Origin: HGM13862 sp031553915
Lineage (GTDB): Bacteria; Bacillota; Dehalobacteriia; UBA4068
NCBI GenBank assembly: GCA_031553915.1
Contig: JAVBKT010000004.1
Location: 62,001 to 126,000 of the forward strand
Length of the DNA: 64,000 nucleotides
Direction: 5' to 3'
A program made the position numbers and the translations under genes. Numbering within the stretch: the first letter of the stretch is position 1; each line of letters opens with the position of its first letter. The notes under the pieces are model-generated. The model saw only the letters and a list, made by a program, of their open reading frames with translations, had not been told where the DNA came from and did not search any database. Below are positions 25,128 through 33,694 of the stretch, piece by piece.

Positions 25128-28100
25128 TTATGTTCTCATTTTTTTGCTTATTTTTTGGCCTAATGATTTGATACTGCCAACACGCTCTGTGCCTGATGTA
25201 GCAGTGGTAGTTTGCTCTTTAGCGGCATTGAGACGGGCAGCCGCATCAGTTGCCATACGCTGGCGCTGCTCCCGCTGTTCCGTAATTGCCGCCAGACGGA
25301 TGCCGTTTTTATATACGATATTTTCATTATATAGCCATTTGCCAAAAGTAGTATTAAGCGCCTCTTCTGCATCGTTCAAGGACAGTGAAAATTTTTCAAT
25401 TGTCACCTGGCAGTCTTGAATTTGCTTGGCGCTTTGCTCTAAATCGTTTTGCAGCCGGGCGATAGTTTTATCGTTATCAGCTACTGCCTGATTTATACTA
25501 TCAAGAGAGGTATCAAGATGTTTTTTGGATTGCTCTGAATCAGCAGTTGCCAGCATTTTTGTCAGGTTTTCCAAAACCAATTCTAAATCCAGCTTATTTT
25601 GTTGGCTTTTATCAAGCTCGCGTAAAAAAGTTGCCTGCTGCTGGCCAAGCTCTTTGCGTGAAGTTTTTGCGTTTTCAAGCTCCCGCGCGATATTATTATA
25701 GCTGTTTTGGGCAGCTTTGAAAAAAGTTTTTTGCTCTTTGGCAATAGCGGCAAATTGAGCAATTTTTTCTTTAATTATTTGGATATCTTCGGGACTGAGT
25801 TCCGCCAGGTTCTGTTGCTCTTGCTTTGCTATCTGCTGCATCTTTTGCAGCAAATCATTAATGACGCTGTTATTTATCAGGGCAATGTTTTCTTGTTTAG
25901 ATAATATTTCCCCTTTAACAATACGGATAATCCGTTCTTGCTCGGCAATGGCCGCAGCTTCTTTTTCTGCCGCCAATTTTATCCGTTCTGCTTCTGCCTG
26001 ATTTTCAGCCAGCTCTAATTCCTCTCTCAGGCGGGCACGTTCCTCTTCCTCTTTTCGCCTTCTTTCATCGTCTAAGGCCTTCTTTTCAGCCGCTGCTTCT
26101 GCTGCTTGACGTTTTTCTTCTTCGATTAACTCTTGCTTAAAAGCAGCAAATTCCTGATTAATCAGCGTTTGCTTATCATTAAGAGCGCGTTTTTGCTCAG
26201 TCAGGGCAGAAATGCGCAGCAATAAACCTTCAAGTATAGTGTTTGTCTCAGCTAATTTTTCTTTGGCAGCTTGCATAGTCTGCTCAGCTTCTTTGGCCAC
26301 GGCATCAGCCTCTGCTACCTGCCGCATTTGCTCATTAATGATAACACGGTTTTTATTTAATTGTTGTTCAAAGCTATCATTGGCCTCTTTTTGCTTGATG
26401 TCAGCCTCTTTAGCAATATTTGGGAAGGCTTTTTCCAGCTCAACAATGACTTGTTCTGTTTTGATCACCGCATCATCAGCTGCCGCCGCCGAGAGCACAG
26501 CGTCTTTGTAGGCGTCTGAGGCTGCCTGAATGCCGTCCTCTGATTGTGAAAGAAGAACCTTGCCGCTGGTAACCATGGCTGTAATGCGCTTTTTTAAGGC
26601 CGCCAAAGTGTTCTCTGCGCCGGATTTGACCTGGACATAGTTTTTTTCTGCGGCAGTATGCGTACTGTTTTTATTGCGGTAGTCGCGCTGCGCAGAGGTT
26701 AAATCAAGCTTTCTTTGTGTTTGCATAGCAAATAGTTTATCTCTTTTATCACGGGTAACAGATAAAAGTTTTTCAAGCTCATGATAGGCATGATAAGTTT
26801 GATCATTGATCTCTTCCAGTTTTTGTTGCCATTTAGTTGTCAGCTCATTATGATATTGGCCGGCAATTTCATATGCCTGCTCAGCCTGATCAAGCGCAGC
26901 CTTGGCCGCCCTGCAGATAGCAGTGGTCTCTTCCATGCCTTTTTTTAATTCAAAAACTTCCGGCGCGGCAATATCATATTCGTCTTTAAGCTTTTTGATT
27001 TTCAGTTCAATTTGCTCACGTTCTTCCGCCCGGAAGACAGAGGCCTTTTGCTGAGAGACAATCAGCTCATCAATAGTATGGCATTGCTCAGCATAAGTAT
27101 TAATATCATTTTCCGCAGCCAAAATAGCATTGCGGAAAACTCCATTTTGCTCGCTGATGATTTGGTATGACTCGCGATAGAGGTCTAGATATTGGCTATG
27201 TTTTTGATATTCCAAATCCGCCTGGGCAGCAGCTTCCAGCAAAGATTCTTCCATCTTGCCCAGCATTTCCTGCATTTCCGGGCCGGCAGCTTTGCGTGAA
27301 TTGGTTGCGTCCTCGGCAAGGTTATGCGCCATAGTCGCCGCGGCCTTATATTCTTGGTTAATTATTTCTTCAGCAAGAATTTTTTGGCGGTAGCTTTCTT
27401 CCAGCACTAATTCACCTTGCAGCTGGTTTTGCAATTCTTCATCAAAAGCAGAAACATCAGCATATACTAGGCGCACCCTTGTTGATTCAGCCAAAGCATG
27501 TTCCATTGTGGCGGAAATAGCATTAGCGGCTTGTTCAGAATCAGCAAAGAGGGCGCGCAGCTCCTCGGCCAAATTAATGGTTTTGTCTTTGCTTTGATAA
27601 TAAACACCCGTGGCCATCTGCGCAATGTTTTCTGCTTCTTCATAATGTTTTTTTGCTTGCAGATATGTTTCTTTGCAGTCCTTTTCCGCCTGGCTGGCCT
27701 GCAAGATTTGTTGCTCCTGCTCTTGGCGCAGAGCAGTCAGGCGTTCTGTTTCTTCTGTTTGCGCTTCGTCAAATCTTTCATTTAATATTTTCAGCTCTTC
27801 TTCGCATTCCATTAATACGGAGGTTGCCTCTTCCAGGCTGGCGGTAGCAATCTCAACAGTTTTCTTTGCTGTTTCCATCTCTGTTGCAGCTAAAGATTTT
27901 TTGGCTGTTGATTCATGGATAATGCGTGAGAATTTATTATCAATATCTAATATTTCCGCCTCAAGAGCTTGCCAAATCTGCTGTTGTTCGGCCTCAGAGG
28001 CAGCGGCTTTGTCTTTGACAACATTAAACGCAGTAAAAGCCATATCTCTATGGCTGTTAGCAGTGGCAGCAAGATTTAGTTTATCAGCAAATGCCCTCTT

Positions 28101-28442
28101 TGCCTCATCTACTAATGCCTGCTGCATATTTAATTGTTCTTTATGTTTAGCTGCCAGCGCAAATATGTGCTGATGATGCTCAATGCAAAGGCGGCTTTCC
28201 TCAGCGCGGTTTTGTGCTAAATCGCTCTGAAGATTATGCAAGGTGGTCAACAACTCAGCATAGTCTGCCTGGGCTTTTTCTGCCTCCCCCGTATGTGTTT
28301 GTAAGGTCTCGGTCATAGCAGTAAAAGCGTCTTGTTCTTTTTCCCGTTCAACTTCAGTTTTGACTATTTCATTCTCCACTTCCAAAAGGAGATTTTCATA
28401 TGCTGCATGGGATGGTTCCGGGCAAAATTGGCTGTTTACCAT
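25128..28442 (-). CDS. Giant coiled-coil protein 4 (1104 aa)
   Basis: Unrecognised family. Apart from a short N-terminus (MVNSQFCPEPSHAAYENLL) the protein is continuous heptad coil. A very highly charged stretch with runs of Glu, Arg and Lys lies around 760-820 (DDERRRKEEEERARLREE). Around 365-420 a segment (TMAHNLAEDATNSRKAAGPE, then MLGKMEESLLEAAAQA) matches the shared pattern seen in the other three proteins. The C-terminus is basic (GSIKSLGQKISKKMRT). No signal peptide or membrane helix. The open frame runs 17 codons further upstream, but ATG 28442 has a strong ggagga site five bases away, so I use it. It leads the minus-strand pair and parallels protein 1 as the all-coil member. Its upstream region is shared divergently with obgE. 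Confidence 0.85.
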   Translation of the reverse strand: MVNSQFCPEPSHAAYENLLLEVENEIVKTEVEREKEQDAFTAMTETLQTHTGEAEKAQADYAELLTTLHNLQSDLAQNRAEESRLCIEHHQHIFALAAKHKEQLNMQQALVDEAKRAFADKLNLAATANSHRDMAFTAFNVVKDKAAASEAEQQQIWQALEAEILDIDNKFSRIIHESTAKKSLAATEMETAKKTVEIATASLEEATSVLMECEEELKILNERFDEAQTEETERLTALRQEQEQQILQASQAEKDCKETYLQAKKHYEEAENIAQMATGVYYQSKDKTINLAEELRALFADSEQAANAISATMEHALAESTRVRLVYADVSAFDEELQNQLQGELVLEESYRQKILAEEIINQEYKAAATMAHNLAEDATNSRKAAGPEMQEMLGKMEESLLEAAAQADLEYQKHSQYLDLYRESYQIISEQNGVFRNAILAAENDINTYAEQCHTIDELIVSQQKASVFRAEEREQIELKIKKLKDEYDIAAPEVFELKKGMEETTAICRAAKAALDQAEQAYEIAGQYHNELTTKWQQKLEEINDQTYHAYHELEKLLSVTRDKRDKLFAMQTQRKLDLTSAQRDYRNKNSTHTAAEKNYVQVKSGAENTLAALKKRITAMVTSGKVLLSQSEDGIQAASDAYKDAVLSAAAADDAVIKTEQVIVELEKAFPNIAKEADIKQKEANDSFEQQLNKNRVIINEQMRQVAEADAVAKEAEQTMQAAKEKLAETNTILEGLLLRISALTEQKRALNDKQTLINQEFAAFKQELIEEEKRQAAEAAAEKKALDDERRRKEEEERARLREELELAENQAEAERIKLAAEKEAAAIAEQERIIRIVKGEILSKQENIALINNSVINDLLQKMQQIAKQEQQNLAELSPEDIQIIKEKIAQFAAIAKEQKTFFKAAQNSYNNIARELENAKTSRKELGQQQATFLRELDKSQQNKLDLELVLENLTKMLATADSEQSKKHLDTSLDSINQAVADNDKTIARLQNDLEQSAKQIQDCQVTIEKFSLSLNDAEEALNTTFGKWLYNENIVYKNGIRLAAITEQREQRQRMATDAAARLNAAKEQTTTATSGTERVGSIKSLGQKISKKMRT

Positions 28443-28647
28443 GATGATCCTCCGGTATTTTTTTAAAGGGATAAGATGAAAATTTATCACCAATAATATA
28501 GATAATAATACCAGATTTTTGTCTATATGTCATCTATTTTCTTATAATAATGAATATATCTGCGAATATTTACAAACAAACAAGTATTCATCTTCAAAAT
28601 GGAGATAAATTAATATATTCTGCTTTGGTAAAAACTTAGTAGCGTAT

Positions 28648-28677
28648 TTGACTTACCGCACTAGCTGTGTGTATAAT
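28648..28677 (+). promoter_or_regulatory. Promoter for obgE
   Basis: TTGACT (28648-28653) and TATAAT (28672-28677) have an 18-base spacer, 46 bases before the obgE start. The remaining AT-rich 28443-28640 must hold the divergent promoter of the minus-strand coiled-coil pair, which I could not place with confidence. Confidence 0.7.
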
Positions 28678-28722
28678 AAATACCTTAGATGTTGCTAATG
28701 GCTAAGAAGAAAGGCAGTATAA

Positions 28723-29994
28723 ATGTTCTGTGATTATGTGAAAATATTTATCAAGGCCGGGGATGGCGGCGATGGCGCTGTCGCTTATCGACGGGAAAAA
28801 TATGTGCCTTTGGGCGGACCTGCGGGTGGCGATGGCGGCCGTGGCGCTTCGGTTATTTTTGTTGGCGATAAAACACTCTCCACCTTAAACGATTTCAAAT
28901 ATAAACGCCACTACCGGGCGCCAAGAGGTGTTAATGGCATGTCCAAAGGCATGCATGGCGCCGGCGGTGAAGACCTGGTTTTGCATGTGCCAACGGGCAC
29001 GGTGGTCAAAGACGAACAAGGCAATTTTTTAGCTGATATCTCCCATGATGGCCAGCGGTTTGTCGTGGCCAAGGGCGGACGCGGCGGCAGAGGCAATTCG
29101 CGCTTTGCCACAGGCAAGGAAAAAGCCCCTGCTTATGCGGAAAACGGCGAGCCGGGCCAGGAGATAACGCTGGTTCTGGAGCTTAAGCTGATTGCTGATG
29201 TGGGCTTGATTGGCCTGCCCAATGCCGGTAAATCGACATTATTATCTAAAATTTCCGCTGCGACGCCCAAGATTGCTGATTATCCGTTTACAACCCTGGC
29301 GCCTAATCTGGGTATGGTGCAGCTGGATGATAGCGAAGGCTTTGTTGTCGCTGATTTGCCGGGCTTGATTCAAGGCGCAGCCTCAGGCATTGGGCTGGGA
29401 CATCGCTTCTTGCGCCATGCTGAGCGCAACAGGGTATTGGTGCATGTTGTAGATAGCAGCGATTTTGCCGAGCGGCCGCCGTATGAAAGCTTTCAAATGA
29501 TCAATGAGGAACTGAGCCTGTATAAAGAAGATTTTTTGAGCCGCCCGATGATTGTTGCTGCCAACAAGATGGATATGCCTGGGTTTGCGGAAAACCTGGC
29601 GGAGCTGACAGCAAAAACTGACGGCCAATATGAGATTTTTGCCATTTCCGCTTTAACCGGGGAGGGTGTCAAACCACTGCTCTGGCGCGTGAAAGAGCTT
29701 TTGGACCAGACGCCGATTACGCCGTATATCCCGCCGACAGAGGTGGTAAAGCATACTGTTGTTCGGCAGGAGCAACCGTTTGTGATTGAAAGGGATGAGC
29801 GGGGTGTCTGGCAAGTGGGGGGCAAGCGGATTGAGAAACTGGTGTTGATGACGGATTTGAATAATGATGATGCGGTTTTGCGCATGCAGCGTATTTTTGT
29901 GCAGATGGGCTTGGAAGATGCCTTGCGTGAAGCTGGCGTCATGGCCGGAGATACGGTCAATATTGCCGGTAATGAATTTGAATATACCGATTGA
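28723..29994 (+). CDS. obgE: GTPase Obg/CgtA
   Basis: This 423-aa ribosome-associated GTPase takes part in 50S assembly and stress control. The N-terminal glycine-rich Obg domain is present (IKAGDGGDGAVAYRREKY, GGPAGGDGGRGASVIF). The G domain has G1 GLPNAGKST (residues ~164-172), the switch region DYPFTTLAP, G3 ADLPGLIQGA and G4 ANKMD. A C-terminal OCT domain (residues ~345-423) follows, as in Gram-positive Obg. Length is typical. ATG 28723 is preceded by aaagg. It heads the obgE-nadD-yqeK-rsfS set. Confidence 0.97.
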   Translation: MFCDYVKIFIKAGDGGDGAVAYRREKYVPLGGPAGGDGGRGASVIFVGDKTLSTLNDFKYKRHYRAPRGVNGMSKGMHGAGGEDLVLHVPTGTVVKDEQGNFLADISHDGQRFVVAKGGRGGRGNSRFATGKEKAPAYAENGEPGQEITLVLELKLIADVGLIGLPNAGKSTLLSKISAATPKIADYPFTTLAPNLGMVQLDDSEGFVVADLPGLIQGAASGIGLGHRFLRHAERNRVLVHVVDSSDFAERPPYESFQMINEELSLYKEDFLSRPMIVAANKMDMPGFAENLAELTAKTDGQYEIFAISALTGEGVKPLLWRVKELLDQTPITPYIPPTEVVKHTVVRQEQPFVIERDERGVWQVGGKRIEKLVLMTDLNNDDAVLRMQRIFVQMGLEDALREAGVMAGDTVNIAGNEFEYTD

Positions 29995-30017
29995 TTAGAA
30001 TAGAAGAGTGATAAAAA

Positions 30018-30620
30018 ATGAAAAAACTTAAACTGGGGATTATGGGCGGTACTTTTGACCCCATTCATTATGGCCATTTATTCCTTGCCGAGCAGGCTTA
30101 TCACCAGCTGATGCTGGATAAAGTCTTATTTGTTCCTGCTGGTACGCCGCCGCATAAGAAGGCAAAGGAATATAGCACCGTGGCCGACAGGGTAGAGATG
30201 ACCCGCCTGGCTATTGCCGGTAATTATCATTTTGAGCTTTCTTTGTTGGAGGCCGAAAGAGCGGGGTTTTCTTATTCTGCCGATACGGTTGCTGCTTTTG
30301 CAGAGCAGTTCGGCAATAAATGTGAGCTGTGGTTTATTTGCGGTGCGGATTCAATGATAGAGATTAACAGCTGGTACCAACCAGAGAGGTTGGTCAGTAT
30401 CTGTCGTTTTGCCACTGCCGCGCGCCCGGGTTTTGATTTGACCAGGATTGCCCAATTACCGGCCAAGTGGCAGGAAAAAATTGATATTTTGGACATGCCG
30501 CTGCTGGAGATAAGCTCTACTGATATCCGCCAATATGTGCAGGACAACAAAGCGATTAAATATTTGCTGCCGGATGCGGTAGAAGAGTATATTCATGCCA
30601 GGAAACTATATTGCAAATAA
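30018..30620 (+). CDS. nadD: Nicotinate-nucleotide adenylyltransferase
   Basis: This 200-aa enzyme adenylates nicotinate mononucleotide in NAD+ synthesis. The nucleotidyltransferase loop MGGTFDPIHYGHLFLAEQA is at residues ~10-28, VPAGTPPHKK follows, and the ISSTDIR motif is near residue 172. GADSMIEINSWYQPERL is the family's G-x-D segment. Length is standard. It begins 23 bases after obgE and is followed 24 bases later by yqeK, a conserved pairing in Bacillota. Confidence 0.96.
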   Translation: MKKLKLGIMGGTFDPIHYGHLFLAEQAYHQLMLDKVLFVPAGTPPHKKAKEYSTVADRVEMTRLAIAGNYHFELSLLEAERAGFSYSADTVAAFAEQFGNKCELWFICGADSMIEINSWYQPERLVSICRFATAARPGFDLTRIAQLPAKWQEKIDILDMPLLEISSTDIRQYVQDNKAIKYLLPDAVEEYIHARKLYCK

Positions 30621-30644
30621 TATTTTGAAGGTATTTGAGCGGCT

Positions 30645-31214
30645 ATGGATTGTGAAAAAATAAAACAGCAATTGGCCACAATATTGAAAAAAGAGCGCTA
30701 TCAACACTGCCTGTCCACTGCCGAGACAGCTCAGCAATTGGCCGGGCATTGGCATCTTGATCAGCAAAAGGCTTATTTGGCAGGCTTGCTGCATGATGCG
30801 GCGCGGCGCTTTAACGACGATGAGCTGCTGGATTTGGCTTTAGCGCAACAGCTTCAGGTTGACCCCTGGACGCTTGATCATCCGGGGATGCTGCATGGCC
30901 CGGTTGGCGCGGCCTTGCTCGAGAGTGACTGGGGAATCACGGATGAGCAAATTGCTGAGGCAATTAGATATCATACTGTTCCCAGCGCGAATATGGGAGC
31001 TCTGGCAAAAATCGTTTTTCTGGCAGACAAAATTGAACCCGGCCGTAAGCCTTGGCCAGCCCAGCAGGCAATTAGGCAACTGGCCTACGAAAATCTTGAT
31101 CAGGCCATTGTTATTTGCCTGGAAGAGAACTGCAAATATTTAGCAGGAGCGTCAGAATCTATTGACCCCAAAACGCAGGAAATATTAGAACAATACAGAA
31201 ATAAGATACTATAA
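30645..31214 (+). CDS. yqeK: HD-domain hydrolase YqeK (Ap4A hydrolase family)
   Basis: This 189-aa HD-domain protein belongs to the YqeK family, whose characterised members split diadenosine tetraphosphate symmetrically. The metal-binding residues are visible: H in RYQHCLSTAETA (residue ~24), the HD pair in GLLHDAARRFNDDELL, the histidine in DHPGMLHGPVGAALLE and the AIRYHTV segment. FLADKIEPGRK is typical of the family. The start ATG at 30645 has only a short gag site. Gene order nadD-yqeK-rsfS is conserved. A LytR-CpsA-Psr gene that sits between yqeK and rsfS in some relatives is absent here. Confidence 0.93.
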   Translation: MDCEKIKQQLATILKKERYQHCLSTAETAQQLAGHWHLDQQKAYLAGLLHDAARRFNDDELLDLALAQQLQVDPWTLDHPGMLHGPVGAALLESDWGITDEQIAEAIRYHTVPSANMGALAKIVFLADKIEPGRKPWPAQQAIRQLAYENLDQAIVICLEENCKYLAGASESIDPKTQEILEQYRNKIL

Positions 31215-31250
31215 TTAACTATACAATATATTTTATATGGAGGTCTGTCT

Positions 31251-31598
31251 ATGACAGAAACACATGCAGATGCATTGCTGCAAAAACTTGTTGCCTTGGC
31301 AGAAGATAAAAAAGCGCAGAATATAGTTAGCCTGAAACTGCAGGGAATTACGGTGATTTGTGATTTTTTCCTCATCGTCTCTGCTTCCAACACCAAGCAA
31401 GCGCAGGCTATCTCTGATCATATTGAGGAAACGATGAAGCATGAGGGTGAACCCCCTCTTCGCATTGAGGGCTACCGCGACGGGCGGTGGATTTTGTTGG
31501 ACTTTGGTTCGGTGGTTGTGCATATTTTTCTGGATGAAGAACGTGAGTATTATAATCTGGAACGGCTTTGGGGCGACGCTGAAAAAAAAGAACATTAA
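31251..31598 (+). CDS. rsfS: Ribosome silencing factor RsfS
   Basis: This 115-aa protein binds L14 on the 50S subunit and blocks subunit joining in slow growth. The family core is present: ALAEDKKAQNIVSLKL-like LVALAEDKKAQNIVSLKLQG, ICDFFLIVSASNTKQAQAI, EGYRDGRWILLDFGSVVVHIF and EYYNLERLWGDA. Length is standard. ATG 31251 has a strong ggaggt site. A hairpin terminator 44 bases downstream ends this gene set. Confidence 0.95.
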   Translation: MTETHADALLQKLVALAEDKKAQNIVSLKLQGITVICDFFLIVSASNTKQAQAISDHIEETMKHEGEPPLRIEGYRDGRWILLDFGSVVVHIFLDEEREYYNLERLWGDAEKKEH

Positions 31599-31641
31599 AA
31601 TAGTTGGCGAAAATTGCCGAATAGTGCATAGTTTTGCAGCT

Positions 31642-31673
31642 AAAAATACAGAGGGTTTGCCTTCTGTATTTTT
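31642..31673 (+). terminator. Terminator after rsfS
   Basis: An 11-bp perfect stem (aaaaatacaga 31642-31652 with tctgtattttt 31663-31673) has a 10-base loop and a T run on the 3' side. Confidence 0.8.
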
Positions 31674-31695
31674 ATTCATGGTAATGAATATTGAT

Positions 31696-31792
31696 TGTGG
31701 ATAAACTGAGGATAAAAAAGTGAACAAAGGATTTATTTACAGATAATACCAGTTAAAAATAGGTTTGGTTTTTTCGGGCGATTTGTGGACAA
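31696..31792 (+). promoter_or_regulatory. DnaA-box-like sites in an AT-rich gap
   Basis: TGTGGATAA (31696-31704) is the exact complement of the DnaA box TTATCCACA. TGAGGATAA (31707-31715) differs from it at one position and TGTGGACAA (31784-31792) at one. All three have the same orientation and are followed by about 200 bases of very AT-rich DNA. dnaA, dnaN and other origin-linked genes are absent from the window, so this is a possible DnaA-binding or titration site, not a supported origin. Confidence 0.4.
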
Positions 31793-32185
31793 AAATAGTA
31801 TAAAAAATTTGTTTTGTTAGATTTTTTGATAAAAAAAAGAATATTTACAGGTACAGGCAAAGATCGTTTTTTGGTGAAAAATGTAATTTTTTTTATATTC
31901 TAGTAAATAGGCAGCTAAATAATAAGATGCTAATATTCGACAAAATTTTCTCATAATTGATTAAGAATATACTAAAGAAAACAAAAATTTACAAAATTCG
32001 CACAAGATACTTTGATTAAATAAAAATGACCTGCTGAGGCAGGCGTCAAGGCGTATCAGCTAGCTCCGCTAATGGCTGGTATGCAAATCTGGATATTTTG
32101 TTGGCATAATCAATAAGTAGTATGTTAAAATATAGGTAGAAGAATGTTCTTGGCTCAAACTGTTTGGTTTATGGGGAGAGTTATT

Positions 32186-33568
32186 ATGGAAAAATATGAC
32201 ATTATTATTGTCGGCGCCGGAGCGGCGGGCGTTTTTGCCGCCTATGAGCTGACAAAAAGAGCTAATAAGGCCAAAATTTTAATGATTGAAAAAGGGGAGA
32301 CCCTGCCCAAGCGCATTTGCCCGATTAAAGCAGGCCAGAGTGAGCAGTGCATCCGCTGCCCCATTTGCCATATTATGAATGGCTATGGCGGTGCCGGGAC
32401 GCTTTCTGACGGCAAATATAATATAACCACCAAGTTTGGCGGGGATTTGCACCGTTATCTTGGCGAAACGCAGGCCATGGAATTGATGGAATATGTGGAC
32501 AGCGTTTTGTGTTCCTTGGGCGGCGCTGATGCCAAGCTCTACTCAACCAGCAATTCCCAGCTGAAAACTATCGCCCTGCGCCATAATCTCTATCTGCTTG
32601 ACGCCAAGGTGCGCCATCTGGGCACAGACCGCAACCAGCATATTCTGGCTAATATGTATGAGCTGAGCAAAGACCGGGTTGATATGCTTTTTCACACTAC
32701 GGTAACAAACATTGCCAAGGCGGATAATGGTGGTTATCAGGTGCTGACAGAGCAGGGGGATAGCTATTTTTGTGAGGATTTGATCCTGGCCGGCGGGCGT
32801 AGCGGTTCACGCTGGATATCGGAGATATGCGACCAGTTTGGCATTACACGCACCAGCAACCGTGTTGATATTGGCGTGAGAATAGAATTGCCGGCGGAAA
32901 TTTTCCGTGATATTACTGATGAGGTTTATGAGAGCAAAATAGTCTATAAGACAGACCAGTATAATGATATGGTCCGCACCTTCTGCATGAACCCGTATGG
33001 CGAGGTTGTCGCAGAAAACACCAACGGCATTATTACTGTTAATGGCCACAGCTACGCAGACCCGGCCCTGCATACGGAAAACACCAATTTTGCACTGCTG
33101 GTGACCAATTGTTTCACCGAACCGTTTACAGACAGCAATGGCTATGGTGAGCATATTGCCCGGCTATCCAATATGCTGGGCGGCGGTGTGCTTTTGCAGC
33201 GGTTTGGTGACCTGGTCAAAGGCCGGCGCAGCTCTGAGCGGAGGATGGAGAAATGCTTTACCCGGCCAACCCTGAAGGCCACGCCCGGAGATTTATCTTT
33301 GGTGATACCCAAGCGGCAATTGGACAGCATTATTGAGATGGTTTATGCTCTGGATAAAATTGCCCCGGGCACAGCCAATGAAGATACCTTGCTCTATGGC
33401 GTAGAGGTGAAGTTTTATAATTCGCGGATTGAGGTTGACCAGCATTTGATGACTAAAGAGGAAAATTTTTATGCCATTGGCGATGGTTCAGGAATAACCC
33501 ACTCGCTGTCGCAGGCAGCTGCCTCCGGCATCTATGTAGCCAGACGCTTGGCAGAGAAATATAGTTAG
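32186..33568 (+). CDS. FAD-dependent oxidoreductase (COG2509-like)
   Basis: This 460-aa flavoprotein starts with the dinucleotide-binding loop DIIIVGAGAAGVFAAYEL. A cysteine-rich segment follows (RICPIKAG, then EQCIRCPICHIMNGYGGAG), which is characteristic of COG2509-type uncharacterised FAD dehydrogenases. The closing FAD segment is FYAIGDGSGITHSLSQAAASG. Substrate and pathway are unknown. The open frame continues 14 codons upstream, but ATG 32186 has ggggag seven bases upstream and begins directly at the Rossmann strand, so I choose it. The stop codon TAG (33566-33568) is made from the first bases of an inverted-repeat element, so an insertion may have set the present C-terminus. Confidence 0.88.
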   Translation: MEKYDIIIVGAGAAGVFAAYELTKRANKAKILMIEKGETLPKRICPIKAGQSEQCIRCPICHIMNGYGGAGTLSDGKYNITTKFGGDLHRYLGETQAMELMEYVDSVLCSLGGADAKLYSTSNSQLKTIALRHNLYLLDAKVRHLGTDRNQHILANMYELSKDRVDMLFHTTVTNIAKADNGGYQVLTEQGDSYFCEDLILAGGRSGSRWISEICDQFGITRTSNRVDIGVRIELPAEIFRDITDEVYESKIVYKTDQYNDMVRTFCMNPYGEVVAENTNGIITVNGHSYADPALHTENTNFALLVTNCFTEPFTDSNGYGEHIARLSNMLGGGVLLQRFGDLVKGRRSSERRMEKCFTRPTLKATPGDLSLVIPKRQLDSIIEMVYALDKIAPGTANEDTLLYGVEVKFYNSRIEVDQHLMTKEENFYAIGDGSGITHSLSQAAASGIYVARRLAEKYS

Positions 33569-33679
33569 CCATTAAGGATGCGAACTCATGCGCCCCTGAC
33601 GGCGGATGGTCGATCTGGAGCTTCGACCTACCTGGCCTTTGCTCCGCAAAACCGCATGGGGTTCGTATTCCTAATGGCT
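33567..33679. repeat. Short inverted-repeat (MITE-like) element, copy A
   Basis: A 113-base element is bounded by imperfect terminal inverted repeats: agccattaaggatgcgaac on the left and the complement of gttcgtattcctaatggct on the right. An internal hairpin (ggtcga ... tcgacc) lies at 33608-33628. It shares termini and about 70 bases of left-hand sequence with copy B at 37339. It carries no gene. No clear target-site duplication is visible. Confidence 0.8.
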
Positions 33680-33694
33680 CTAAGGAGCCCACTG

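Larger units (their letters stand above)
31599..32185. other. AT-rich intergenic region with local hairpins
   Basis: No coding frame is convincing in this gap of nearly 590 bases. It holds the rsfS terminator, the DnaA-box-like sites, a long A/T-dominated stretch (31793-32020), then two hairpins: cctgc/gcagg at 32030-32043 and a larger one at 32051-32084 (gcgtatcagctag with ctaatggctggtatgc, using G-U pairs). The flavoprotein promoter should lie near 32101-32131 (TTGGCA and TAAAAT occur, but with poor 19-base spacing). Confidence 0.6.

Noticed and set aside
12214..28442. Reading the giant coiled-coil proteins as SMC, Rad50 or MukB relatives
   Set aside because: No Walker A, Walker B or ABC signature is present in any of the four. 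Similarity would come from heptad composition only.
31599..32143. Chromosomal replication origin
   Set aside because: DnaA-box-like sites and AT richness are present, but dnaA, dnaN, recF and rpmH are not in the window, and gene order around it (rsfS, flavoprotein) is not origin-associated.
33578..33694. N-terminal extension of the YbaK-type protein
   Set aside because: The 39 codons are translated inverted-repeat element, not family sequence. The start at 33695 has its own ribosome site.
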